From assembly GCA_014825775.1 (NCBI GenBank), contig MVAQ01000130.1, forward strand, positions 1 to 59,162: a stretch of 59,162 nt of DNA, read 5' to 3'. A program made the position numbers and the translations under genes. The stretch is from Krasilnikovozyma curviuscula (taxonomy: Eukaryota; Basidiomycota; Tremellomycetes; Cystofilobasidiales; Mrakiaceae). Under the pieces are notes generated by a model. It saw only the letters and a list, made by a program, of their open reading frames with translations, did not search any database and was not told the origin of the DNA. This document shows positions 11,750 to 23,361 of the stretch, piece after piece. Positions within the stretch are counted from its first letter, which is position 1. Each line of letters opens with the position of its first letter.

Positions 11750-14437
11750 CTAATCCAGACCCCATACCACCACTTGACCTCCTTGGGCTACACCTACCAG
11801 CCATTTACCTCCATTTTGGCTTACATCCAAAGCGCAGAAGTCGAAGTCGAAGTCAGGCTTCCTACCCGTAGCGTCGCAAACGGCAACATGCCAAGGCTTC
11901 TCTTCCTCGCTCAATTCTGCAACCTTGTTAGGATTGGGTAGGAGGTGAAGGCCCTTGGCCTCTGCTGGATCACCATTGATGATAACTTGAGCAGCCGGTT
12001 TGACCTTAACGGTGTTTGAAGTTTCTTCGACTGGGGCCTTGGGTATCCTGACTCGATGCCGCGTCGAACCGTTCGCTGGAACATCGACATTTGAAGATCC
12101 ATTTTCGACAGGCTTCTGCGACTTTTCCATCGCCACCTCCTTCTTTTTCTCCTTTTCCTTCGTCTGCATTACCACTGCCCCTGGCAGAACTCCTTCTTTG
12201 GTGTTCCAGGGGTTGATTTTCTTTTTCTTTGAAGGCTCGATCTTCACGACGAGCTCCTGTGTGTGGTCGTATCTATTGTGCATGGGTTCTGCTTTGAGTA
12301 TCAAAGTCGCTGGTGGTGGGGTGTCTTCCAACTGGGCTACAGACGAGGTCGAGGATAGCGTATGTTTTGAGGAAGTTCCAGCAGAGTTGGTGTCCGCCAT
12401 CTCAACATCCACATCAACAATATCAGCTTCATCATGATCAAGATCCATGTCCTGGCCCAAGGATACACTTCCAGATTCTACACTGATCGCGCGATCTTTT
12501 GCCCTGCCGAACGCAGCATCTGTTGCTGCACCTTCCTCTCCTTCGCTATCCGTGACGATGATCTCGAACCGGGACGATCTCTTCTTCTTTTTCGCTGGTT
12601 CTTCTACAACAATTATGCCGTATCTGGGATGTAGAGAAATCTGAGGTGGTGGTTTGTTGGCGCCCGGGTTTCGATCGACGTTCCAAACGAGCACGTCGTT
12701 GCCGGCTGGAAGATAGAGCATAGTGGTGGAGTTGATGAGCTTCAAGTCAGAGATACCGGCACCCATAGATGTTGGTTGTAATATAGGCGATAGTACTGCA
12801 AAGGATCGGTGTTTGGGGATGGGGATGACAGGGTAGTCATGAGCCGGTACAGGGCAAAGTGGGATTGAGTACGTTGACAGGACGTGATAGGAACCTGGGA
12901 GCAACATAATACGAATTAGAATCGAGGTTATTATTTCTGAGGAAAGGTAGAGTATACCCACGGGATTCAGTCATCTGACCGTAGTGTGCACCTCGAAGAG
13001 AATCACCACAGTAAATAGGGCCTCCAGGGGGAAAATGGCGGTGGTAAGAAAGCCACTTCCATTTTCGAACTTGAATATGTCTGTTAGGAGCTGAAGAATT
13101 TGATTGAGAAATAATCGTGTCATTGTTGTACCTGAAGTGGCATGGATGTCAGTTCGGGCAGTACCATCACAGATCACGAGGAATGATGCTCACCAGAAGA
13201 CGCTATCAACAGACGAGTCATGCAGAGTACTGCTACTAAACAGCGGAACAACGCAGAAGTATCGAGATGGAATTTTTGGGGCGTTGAGATCTGAATCAAC
13301 TTCAGTCCACACGGGTGGGAGGGGAGGCAGCGCCCAGATCTTAACGGCCCGATCAGCCTAGAAGAAATGTCGTAAGCATCTGACCGACTGCGACTGAAAC
13401 AAGGATATGGATCTTACACCACCGCTGACGATGACTGGCATTCCACCAGGATGCCATGCGGCGCATCTGACACCCGCGTCGTGGGTACCGTATGTCGCGG
13501 TAACCAGTGGTCCTTCTTCTCCTTCTCCCATCGCACAATTTATCTTCGCAAATCTGTCCACTGGATCTGGTGCAGTGATGTTCCATATTCGAAGAGTCAT
13601 ATCTTGTGATGTGCTGAGAAGAAGGTGAGGTTTTGTTGGGTGGAACGACAGTGAATGGACAGTCTGTAGCAGAGAAACGACGTCAGCACATGCAGAGCTC
13701 AAGGTGAAGAAGGTAAACTTGATGTACATCTCCATGCCCTTTCAGTACTCTGACTCGTCTAGCACGTCGACCTTCGATCGTCCAGATGTAAATGAGGTTG
13801 TTGGCGCCGGCGAAAGCGACGATGGGTGATAATGTGAAGACATCGTAGGACCAAGCGATACACCGAATGTCGTCTTCATCTTCTCCATCTATTATCAATA
13901 TCGGTGTGAGAGGCGTCTTAGATGATACTTTCAAGAACATGAGCTGTGACAGAAGAGCAAAATCAGGAATGCCTTTTAGCCTGGTCACTACTGCAAAAGA
14001 ACTCACAGTGGATCCACCTCCTAATGCAACCACATCTTCCCATTCTTTTACTAACTCTATCCATTTAGTCCTCCAAGCTGCTTTGGGATCTTTTGAAGGA
14101 AGCGCTACACTGCCAGATGGTTTGCGGTCGCCTGAGGGGTCTTTTGGTGGGATTGGAATACCTAATGAAGTTAATGTATGGGATCCAAATGGACAGAACT
14201 TTACACAGACGAATGGCTAAAGTTCACGTTCCCATTGAAAGAACAATTCGTCAGCGTTGTAGAATTAGATTCAGAAGCTGGACGCGTTCGTTGCAGGACA
14301 AAGTAAAAATATACCTCGTAGTATTCGCTGCCTCTGGTGAAAGCTTTGGGCTGATATCCGTGACTTCTGTCTACAGGGAGCTTGAACCACCATCCTTTCG
14401 ATGACACAGTGCTTGAGCTACCACCGGACGTCGACAT
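11750..14437 (-). CDS. EED1: EED/ESC-like WD40 protein (probable PRC2 subunit)
   Basis: WD40 propeller resembling EED, the H3K27me3-binding subunit of Polycomb repressive complex 2. Supporting stretches are KGHGDTVHSLSFHP, LLLSTSQDMTLRIWNI, WHPGGMPVIVSGG, ADRAVKIWALP, then LHDSSVDSVFW followed by DTIISQS, where animal EED has IHRNYVDCVRW and DLILSKS. Exons (descending): 14437-14315, 14216-14007, 13943-13728, 13663-13418, 13357-13194, 13132-13071, 13021-12962, 12894-11750; 741 aa. The 49-nt intron 13070-13022 is inferred because it restores the frame and is the weakest part of the model. A hydrophilic insertion of roughly 200 residues, rich in Lys and Glu, separates the last two blades; the protein closes with GGKWLVGVAQ and VVVWGLD. 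It shares a 446-bp divergent promoter with DPH2. It could instead be another nuclear WD40 protein, but the repeat pattern favours EED. Confidence 0.68.
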
Positions 14438-14883
14438 GCTGAGAACCGACGCAATTCGAGGCCGGATTAAGTACAAAGCTTTACAGGGTTATGATAGATA
14501 TATCAGACGTACCTAACGAAGACTCGGCAACCTCTCAATACCGCCTCTTCTGAAAAACGACCTTTTAGATCTATTTCTCAAGCTCCAGCTACAAAGTCTC
14601 GAGAACTCTTAGTCAGTCCGTGACCAAACAACCAGTCAGTTAAGAAAAGGTCTTACGCTATAAAAGCTACAGTTCATCACAGTAAGTGTGAAAACCAGAT
14701 ACCAGAGGTGGTGTGCTGGAATCGTGGCAGGTAGGTGTTGGAGGAAAAGCATTATCTCAGTGCTCATTTGCATGTCAGGGCGCATGCTAACTTTCTAACC
14801 TCGAATGATTTTTCCAGAAAGCGATACATCTCCTCGACAAAGAATTGATAAGCGAAGGATATACCAAGCCTTCAGATCTCAGA
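14438..14883. promoter_or_regulatory. Divergent promoter region between EED-like gene and DPH2
   Basis: The two start codons face away from each other across 446 bp. On the DPH2 side a GTAGGT donor near 14710 and a TTTCCAG acceptor ending near 14818 suggest a 5' leader intron. No ATG lies between about 14500 and 14710, so the DPH2 start is taken as the ATG at 14884. No clear binding motif was recognised. Confidence 0.4.
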
Positions 14884-17129
14884 ATGCCTGAACTCGCAGC
14901 AGACTCCTTGTCAACACCGTCCAGCTCTGCTATCGAAGCCTCAATCTCTCCAACCTTCGTTCCGGATTCCCTATACTCTTCAGCATCATCAGCAGGAACT
15001 TTTTCAGAAGCTTATTCAATAGCTGATTCACTAGCGGCGATCAAGTTGCAAGGAGCCAGAACCATTGCTCTGCAGTTTCCTGACGAGCTTCTCGGAGACT
15101 CTGTACAGGTCTTTAGGGAAATCAGCGCTGGATTGAAGGAACTGAACTTCCAAGAGGAAAATCAACTTGGGAGGAAACTTGATGACAAAGAGCGTAGAGC
15201 TGCGTTCGTTCTGGCTGACACCACGTATGGAAGGTTAGTCAGGTGGAAATCCACACTGGCGAAATTTTTGTGAGCTGACTACTGTTGCTGGTTTCAGCTG
15301 TTGTGTTGACTCTCTGGCAGCAATGCATATCAATGCAGATTTTTTGATACATTACGGCCATGCGTGTCTATCGAAGTAAGTTCGAACCGCATGCTCGCGG
15401 CCAACTGCTGATCTAGAGGCTGACAGATCATTCGAATATTAGAGCCAACGACCTAGCGACATTTTATGTCTTCCCACATAGCCCTCTATCCCAATCCCAT
15501 CTCCTCTCTACCCTCTCCTCCCCTTGTCTTCTGGAAGGCGCCGGTACTCTGGTCATGTACGACGTCGGGTACTCTTACCTTATTTCAGATTTGGAGAAGG
15601 AGGCAAAATTGGACAAGGAGCTGATTTGGAGTAAAATCTACGTCAACGACTTCTATGAAGCTTCTATAGGAACGGGAACGCAAGCGACACTAGCTGCTTC
15701 AAGTTCGGCTTCTGCAACATCCTGCTGCGCCTCTCTCGACCAAAGCAATTCTCAATGCAGCTGTTCATCAAATACAGATATCCACAAAAATTCCTGTTGC
15801 CAATCATCATCCAATGGGTCTCAGTGCTGTGGTCAGCCTCCTCGCCCTCTGCCTTCAGTCTCAGCTTCGACGCAGTCATCATCGCTTCGCTCATACACCC
15901 TCCCTTCCCATATCCAACTCGAGGACCTCACAATTCTTTACATTGGTCCCTCAAATTCACTAGCACTGTCGAACATCCTTCTTACCCATTCGAAAAATAC
16001 CGTATGTCTCTCCTAATTCACCTTCCTCTTTCCCCTAGCTAACTTTCCATTGACATACTAGGTTTACTCTTACTCACCATCATCTGCCAACTTGACTCCC
16101 TCACTAGTCCTAACAAGCTCTCAGACGAATAAAATGCTCATGAGGCGTTACGTAATGATGCAGAAAGCGAGGGATGCTGATGTGTTTGGTTTGCTTGTTG
16201 GAAACGTCAACCTGAGTGAGTCGTCAATCCTAATAACCAGATGATCCGCTATATCTGACTATAGTCTCTGCTGGCTGTACACTCTGTTGCAGCTGGATCT
16301 CTTGAACTATTGAAGAAATACCGCGCTCTCTTAGCGAAGAACTTCAAAAAGACGTACACCATCTCGGTTGGCAAAATTAATCCAGCCAAACTTGCCAACT
16401 TTGCCGAAATTGAATGCTTTGTGTTGATTGCCTGTCCAGAAAATTCGATTGTTGATTCCAAGGTCCATCTTTATGCTCCACCGGTTCCGTTCCTCAGTCG
16501 TTTTGCTGATGGTTGAATCCTTTTGAATGCAGGAATTCTACCGACCAATTATCACTCCTTTTGAATTGGAATTAGCACTTGAGGATACACCTGACTGGAC
16601 TGGAAAATACATTTTGGACTTCAAGAAGCTGTTGATTGATGACACAACTTCGGAAGAGCCTGTTACAGGTAAATGCTCGAACGAACCACCTGGCATTTGA
16701 GCGAGTGCGTTTGAGCTGATGTTGGTTTACTGAATTATACTCTACAGAACAATCCCAGGAGCTGCCTGAAGAATTCGATCAAGACGACGACAATAAGCCA
16801 ATGTTCTCAACCATCACTGGCAAGTACAGGCATGCTGTTCGGTACGGTGATCCGTCTGCTGGTAAGCTTCACATCTTTCTTATTTAGCACTTTTTGTGAC
16901 TAAGTCTAAGCGTCCTAATATTTCATTCGTGGATCAAGGCTCCACGCATCATTCACAATCTCTCACACTGCGTTCAAAGGACAATCAGTTGGCGTTCAAC
17001 ACTACGAACTCAACTGATTACCTGGCGAAGAGGGAGTGGTCTGGTTTGGATCCTCGAGTAGGTATGGACGCTCCCAGTAAGCTTGAGGAGGGTAGAGCTG
17101 GTATCGCTCGAGGATATGAAGGCAACTAG
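14884..17129 (+). CDS. DPH2: Diphthamide biosynthesis protein Dph2, 8 exons
   Basis: Partner of Dph1 in the radical Fe-S enzyme that transfers the 3-amino-3-carboxypropyl group of SAM to a histidine of elongation factor 2, the first step of diphthamide synthesis. Exons: 14884-15233, 15298-15375, 15443-16001, 16062-16215, 16293-16462, 16533-16668, 16748-16861, 16939-17129; 583 aa. Visible landmarks are [28 protein letters not shown] (first conserved Cys), HYGHACLS (second), [12 protein letters not shown], and [10 protein letters not shown] (third). The C-terminal tail ends in the [11 protein letters not shown] type of motif. An unusual Ser/Cys-rich insertion lies at about 15716-15830. The open frame extends upstream of 14884 only through non-ATG codons. 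Divergent from the EED-like gene. Confidence 0.92.
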
Positions 17130-18025
17130 GGATTCTTGGTGGATGCATCACCTTTGCAGTCTGTTTTCGCACCAAGTTCTCTGGCTTCTTTCGTAAATAA
17201 TAATAGAACAGTCTAAGAACTCTCTGAGCGTTTGAAGATGGAAGTAGAAAGCTTATTGGTGGCTAGGTATTGCGCACTACAACAGCTCTCTGCCTGCGCT
17301 TTGACTTGAAAACGTCTTTCAAAAAATAGCAATGAGGTCATAGATATTTTATTAAAGACCCAATGAATTTTCATAGACCACGCCTTAGGCAAACTATGTT
17401 GATGCCCAGCAACCACGCGAAAAGTCAAAATTAAAAACAAATTACCTTTTCCGACGGCGCGCCCGCCACGCGACCGCAAATTTTGTTGCTGTATTCGACT
17501 CTCCTAGCTCTATTCTAACCTCTTCATTACACTGAGTCTTTTTATCTTATGCACTGTTGTCCAACTTTGTCCCTTGCCCTTTATTAGAGGTTCAGAATCG
17601 CTTTGTTGTTCGTTCAGGCCACTTGTGTTGCAGGACCCCTGCCCGCCACCGTCGATCGAGAGATGGCGCGCCAGACAATCTCTTCTCTTTTTGCGTCGAG
17701 CTGGTGTTTACATCTTGGGAAATCAAGTGCTGTACGCAGCTTTTCTCTGCAGGCAGTATAAAAAGGCACCATGGACAGGTTTTCCCTCTATCCCCCAACA
17801 ACACCCTTCCTACCCTTCAACTTGTCCTCGCTGTTGATCAGCTTCGCGCAACCAATTGCCCAGTGCACGGTTCGGCTTCCCATCACAAAAGCTCTTCAGC
17901 ATCCCACATTCCTTCCTTCTTTTCGGTTTCCCTGACATCCCTTTCGACCAAGAAGCTCCAGCCAAGTAACAAAAAGCAGGCCTTTTTCAACTCAAAACCC
18001 TCATATATCGGCCCCCATCATCACA
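17130..18025 (+). promoter_or_regulatory. Upstream region and leader of the WSC-GH71 gene
   Basis: No coding sequence is supported here. The stretch between DPH2 and the glucanase gene becomes pyrimidine-rich toward the start codon, as is common for highly expressed fungal secreted proteins, and contains a TATA-like element at 17757-17764. Confidence 0.5.
17757..17764 (+). promoter_or_regulatory. TATA-box-like element (TATAAAAA)
   Basis: TATAAAAA followed by GGCACC, about 260 bp upstream of the WSC-GH71 start codon and in a GC-richer setting. A clear TATA element fits a regulated secreted protein gene. Its function is inferred only from sequence and position. Confidence 0.5.
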
Positions 18026-21000
18026 ATGCTCACCTCAGTCGCTTCCCTCGCCACCTTCGCTACCGTCATTCTCCCCCTCTCAGCATCAGCATCTTTGACC
18101 AATGCTCATGATATCGGCAAGAGTTCTTCACCGTTCAGATCCAGAGCTCACTTGCACCAAAACAACCTGAACAAGCGGGCGTCCTCTTCAGCCGGTGTTG
18201 CCAGGTCTACCACCACTCCAGTTCTTCAGGGATGTTACGTTGATGGTCCTGCTAGAGCTTTGACTGGTTATCACCAGTCGAAGGATGGTCAAGGTTGGAG
18301 CGTAGACGATTGTTTTGCTTTGTGTACAAGCAAAGGATATTCTCTCGCCGGACTTGAGGAGATTTCTGATTGCTACGTGAGTACTTGCTTGTTTTCTGAC
18401 TTCTTGCGTCTCTGTGTTCAAATGGGCTCACCACATCTGTTGCAGTGTGGTAACTCTTTCTCCAACGGCCTCGGCGCCTCGGCGCCTTCCTCTGAATGCA
18501 ACTGGTACACCTGGGGAAACCCATCTGTACAAGCTGGGGGACCATGGAGACTCTCAGTCTACTCTTCCACCGCCTCCACTTCTTCCACTACCGCTGCCGT
18601 CACCACAACAGCAGCTAGCTCAATGACCACTTCGACGACCACTGTGCCTTTACAGGGCTGTGTCACTGACAGCAATGGAAAAGCTCTCAACGGATGGTTC
18701 GAGTACAAGAGTGGCCATGGTTGGACTGCTGACGCTTGTTATGCACTGTGTACCTCGAAAGGTTTCTCTGTCGCTGGTCTTGAGGAGATCTCCATGTGCT
18801 ATGTGCGTTTGTTCTGGCCACTTTACAGCTGATTTCTATTTTACATATTGACTAATCTTCCTAATTCCATTCCACTACAGTGTGGTAACTCCTTCTCTAC
18901 CGGACTTGGTGTATCAGTTGACTCTTCCGAGTGCAACTGGTACGTTTGGGACACTCCATCCATCCAGGCAGGTGGTCCAAATAGATTGTCCATCTATTCT
19001 ATATTGTCACTATCTACCATTGCCGCCAACAATGGATCTACGACTTCTGTTACCGAAGCGACCAGCAGCTCCATCGTTCCAACTTCATCTTCGAACTCTG
19101 CCTCAGCTACAAGTAGCGCGGCTGTAGCTTCATCCTCCTCTTTGACATCATCATCCATTTCACCGTCATCAACCGCCTCACCAGTGACCTCCTCGGCTTC
19201 TTCTTCATCATCATCAGCGGCTTCATCGACGTCTTCATCTTCTGATGCCGCAGCTCTATCATCATCATCACCATTATCATCATCAGTGGCATCAGCTTCC
19301 TCCTTCTCCCTTCAGGCTTCATCGGTGTCTCCATCTTCAGCGTCATTCTCCGCTCCAGCTTCCTCGTCGGCTGCTGTTTCATCCGCAGCTGTTGCATCCT
19401 CTTCAGTTATTGCATCCTCCTCAGTTGTAGCATCCTCCTCAGTTGTTGCATCTTCTTCAGCTGTTGCCTCTTCCTCCGCTGCCCCCTCTTCCTCTGTGGT
19501 CTCCTCTTCGTCAGAATCATCAGTTGCCCCAGTATCCTCATCAGCAGCTGTCTCTTCATCCGTCCCTTCATCTTCATCTGTCCCTTCATCTTCTGCTTTG
19601 GCTTCTGAGTCATCATCCTCAGCAGTAGTAACACCCACCTCCTCTGCTATCCTATCGTCATCTTCAGCTGCTTCTTTATCATCGTCTTCTGTGGTGTCAT
19701 CTTCCTCGGAGCCAACCTCGACCGTGGTTTCCAGCTCTGCTTCTTCCAGCTCTGATGTGAGCTCCAGCTCCAGTGCCGTCCCAACTTCAGTTTCAAGCTC
19801 TGCTGTTCTCTCATCGAGCTCTTCAGCTATTGCCAATTCGACTGTCATCGCCGTCTCCAGTACCAGCACTGCAACATCTGCCGCGGCAACTTCCACTGCG
19901 ACCAGCTACACACCCACCCTGTCAGCTCCAAGCAGTAGTTCCGAGAAGTTCGTCTTTGTCCACCACATGATTGGTAACACTTACAGCTACTCCCAAGCCG
20001 ACTGGTTGGCCGACATTACGCTCGCTGCTGAATCTGGTATCAACGGGTTTGCCCTCAACCTTGGTACCGACTCCTGGCAGGCTCAGTCAGTTGCATACGC
20101 CTACGCTGCTGCCGCTGAATATGGATCCTCTTTCAAGCTGTTCTACAGCTTTGATATGTCCGTCTGGGGCTGCTCCACCATCACCGGCAGCATCGAGACA
20201 TATATCACCAACTACGCCGCCCACTCCAACCAGATGATGTACGACTCCAAAGTGCTTGTCAGTTCTTTCAGTGGTGACGGATGTGGAGATGCAGACTGGG
20301 TTCAGATGAAGAGCGATATGAGCGCTAAGGGCTATCCAATCTACTTCGCACCCGCGTTCTTCTCGGGAACTTCTTGGTCGAGCTGGTCTTCCGTTGACAT
20401 GATTTTGAACGTGAGTCTTTTCCACTCTCTTTCCTTTCATTTTTTGTTCCTTTTTGCTGATCAATCGGCCGTTTCAGTGGAACTCTGCTTGGACTGCTGT
20501 CTTTGATTCCACCATCACCACGACAACAGACACCACTTACCTGTCTGCTATTTCTGGAACCGGAAAGGAATATATGGCTGCTGTCTCACCTGCTTTCTAC
20601 ACACACTGTACGTCTATTGTTTTGACTTTAGAATTAAGACAAAGCTCACCCTGTGTTGTGTGTTACAGACTGCCCTGACACTTATGACAAGAACTGGCTG
20701 TTCCAAAGCGATGCCTTCGTCTTCTCTACCAGATGGCAAGAGATCATTGCTATGAGAGACCAGTTCAACATGGTCGAGCTTCTCACTTGGAACGATTACG
20801 TGAGTTCTACTTGCCAATCCCTTGGATTTTTTTTCTCTTCCATCTGAAACCTATGTTGTTTTCTACAGGGTGAATCTTCTTACATCGGTCCTGTCCACCC
20901 TGGAGACAACAATGAGGACATGCCATTGAACTCAATCAATTGGGGTACTCTTGATCACACTCCTCTTCTCGCCCTCAACGAGTACTATTCGACCGCATTC

Positions 21001-21470
21001 CAAACTGGAGCCTACCCAATCATCACAGCCGACAAGATCTACCTCCAAGCGAGACCACACATCAACACTGCTGTCGCAACGGCTGATACCTGCCCACAGT
21101 ACCCCACTTTGGGTCAGGATGGAAGCGATGGGCATCTTGCTGTAAGTTCTACATCTAGATCATCCGCTGTGTGATGAGCTTGTGCCGACTAAAATTTTCC
21201 GTCTTCTTGATACAGGAAATCAACGACTTCTTCGCCCTGGTCTTCTCTGTTTCTCCAGCGACAGTAACCATGACCTCCGGATCGCAGACGTCAACCTTCT
21301 CTATTCCAGCCGGCATCAGCAACCTCGAATCCCCTCTTACCGCAGGAAGTGGTATGACGGTCACCCTCGTGAGAAACGGGGAGACCGTCATTGATTACAC
21401 TCCGTCCTACACTTTTGCTAGCACCACCACTAGCTACAACTACAACTATTATTTCTTCGCCTCTAGCTAG
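18026..21470 (+). CDS. Secreted WSC-domain / GH71 alpha-1,3-glucanase (mutanase)
   Basis: Predicted extracellular enzyme hydrolysing alpha-1,3-glucan of the cell wall. Exons: 18026-18376, 18446-18802, 18881-20410, 20478-20607, 20669-20799, 20869-21141, 21216-21470; 1008 aa. The N-terminus (MLTSVASLATFATVILPLSA) is a signal peptide, followed by a dibasic KR near residue 50 that looks like a Kex2 site. Two WSC-like modules follow (about 68-155 and 188-285), each beginning LQGC and containing LCTSKG and GLEEIS, each split by an intron just before CGNSFS. Next is a Ser/Ala/Val linker of about 300 residues with VASSS-type repeats. The GH71 catalytic region (about 590-1008) includes FVFVHHMIGNTYSYS, FYSFDMSVWG, VSSFSGDGCG and VELLTWNDY. 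No GPI signal is seen; the end is FFASS. Family assignment is strong; substrate is inferred. Confidence 0.9.
18881..19950 (+). repeat. Low-complexity Ser-rich linker coding repeats
   Basis: Degenerate TCA/TCC/TCT-rich repeats encode the Ser/Ala/Val linker of the WSC-GH71 protein, densest at about 19110-19900. Short units such as those encoding VVASSS and AVASSS recur around 19380-19480. Long antisense frames here are by-products of this composition. Confidence 0.8.
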
Positions 21471-23361
21471 ATAAAAACAGCAGCGTAACGATGATTTTGA
21501 GATTGTGATAGACCTTGTGTTGTAGTTTTTATTAGGGACGTTTCGTGCTGTATATATTTTGAAGTGTTTTTGGGTCTAGCAATATATACACTTTTCTCAT
21601 ATATGGGGCGGGCTTGACCCGAGCAATATGTGAGGGCATGTGCGACGCGCTGTGGCGCCCAGGTTCGAAGTCAATGCTACGCGAAGAGAGGTGCAGGCAG
21701 GGTGGACCTCTCAAACGCCCTGCCTTTCAACCTATTCTCTGTCGCCAATGATATACCCTGTCCTGCTCGCTAATTCTCAAGGCCCGAAGGGTCTCAACTC
21801 GGACAGTAAGCGCAGGGACCACGACAAATTCTTTCCAGAGTCAATATCTGCCGACTGTGGGTTGAGATGATCTCGCTATTGGCACAACGAAAAAGCACGC
21901 TACTTGTTGTCCTACAGCTGTTGCATCATGGCAGCTAAGGTCGCTTATGCCATCCTGCAGCTCAGCTGTAGGTGACGAAACGAGGTGAGCTTGGTCCTCT
22001 CTGCAGACTTGCGTCCTTCCGTTGATCCTGAAACCCTTTCGTTTCAAATGAGCCTCGTAAAAGATCGCTATTACTCTGGCCAACTTCTCAGTTGAGATGA
22101 GTCTTGAATGTTAGGCTCGCTGATGGACAATTTCGGCAAAGGGTAAGGTGAATTGCTCGATCTCCCCACGCACTTCTCGAGCTGGAGTTGACGCTGTTGC
22201 CTCGAACCCTCTCTATGCTTTATATCTTTTGACTTATGATGGATTAGGCAGTGTTCTGCTTTCATGAGACAAAGAAAAAGTCGAGATGGACAGGAAATCA
22301 GAGTGCCAGTCCCTATTTGGTCATGCGGGTCGATTTTTCTGCCGGTCCCAAACAAAGCTCGCCCTCTATTCCTCTTCCGTTCCTCCGTCGGCCCTCAGAT
22401 CCCTCGGACTCTCCTCTGTATATCCTTCCATCAGTCGATGTGGTTGTTCCTCTCCTCTCTGAGGGCCATGTACCCACTTTCTCTCTCTCCTCCGTCGCCC
22501 AATTCAGCCAATACCCTCCCTCGACTCCTCCGCCAAAACACCTCAGATCAGCAGTTCTGCTCTCCCGGTCGCTGTGGGCCTTCACCGGCAGCTGTCAGTA
22601 CCCCTTAGCCGTGTCCTCGATGACGCTTCCTTGTGCGATAGAGTTTCTCCAGGGTCGCCCGGCTGGACTTCAGGCGGCTGCAGATCTCTGAACCGGCGAT
22701 TTGATCAGCATAGCTTTTTCGGACACTGCTTCTCATTGTGGTTGGCTACATTCTTCGGTTTCCTCGTCCGTCGTGCCCTTCTAGTCAAATACTTACATCA
22801 GCAATCTCACAGTGCTCACTGCCCTTTCGTCACTTCCTGTGCGTGCTCAGAAGAACGTTGCTGCTCTTTCACGAGTCATTTGGACAGCTTGGCGCTCTTA
22901 GACTCAAGGAAGGGCTCCTCCCTGCTGGATGGTGCTCTGCCGTGCCCGTTTGATCTCGGATTTGATTTCTTTCACCATTCACGCCAATCAGCGGTTCTAC
23001 GGGTTTCAAGAGGATTTAGCTGGGGTGCGCCGAGTGGCGGCTGGCATCTGCCACACTCTATCGCACTTGACGATTTACACGGGTCAAATCCTAATCGATA
23101 AAGGTGAGCCATTTGGAGGTTTTTGGGCGTGGATCCCATTTCGGGTCTGCGACGCGGCACTCGCTGACATTATCTGGCGCTCGGCACTTCGCCCTTTCTC
23201 TTCCGGACAAAAAGCAATACACCACGCCAACGTGCAGGCTCCCCTTTCTTCCCTCGACGACCATCTCAGCTTCGACAAACCTTAAACCAATCCATCCATC
23301 CATCCAACCAACAAACAAATCAGCCAAACTAGCTTCACAGTTGGAACCCACTGGTGTGAGG
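21471..23361 (+). other. 1.9-kb non-coding, pyrimidine-rich region
   Basis: The longest gene-free stretch apart from 41-44 kb. Open frames at 22251-23101 have no recognisable domain and mirror C/T-rich composition on the plus strand (22330-22560 especially). A CATC/CAAC tandem tract sits at about 23289-23325, just before the next gene. It may hold a long promoter and 5' leader of the BED-finger gene, or an unrecognised non-coding RNA. No tRNA was seen. Confidence 0.45.

Noticed and set aside
14845..14883. Upstream extension of DPH2 by 13 codons
   Set aside because: It would start with TTG; the first in-frame ATG is at 14884 and the upstream part lies just after a probable leader-intron acceptor.
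19312..19896. 194-codon minus-strand frame, strongly acidic
   Set aside because: It is the antisense of the Ser-rich linker of the WSC-GH71 gene; TCA/TCC repeats give Glu/Asp-rich antisense frames. No independent support.
21607..21740. GGTTCGA-containing stretch resembling a tRNA T-arm
   Set aside because: No matching acceptor stem, D-arm or anticodon stem could be folded by eye.
22251..23101. Overlapping plus-strand frames of 146 and 175 codons in the 21.5-23.4 kb region
   Set aside because: Pro/Ser/Leu-rich composition follows the C/T bias; no introns, domains or start context support a gene.
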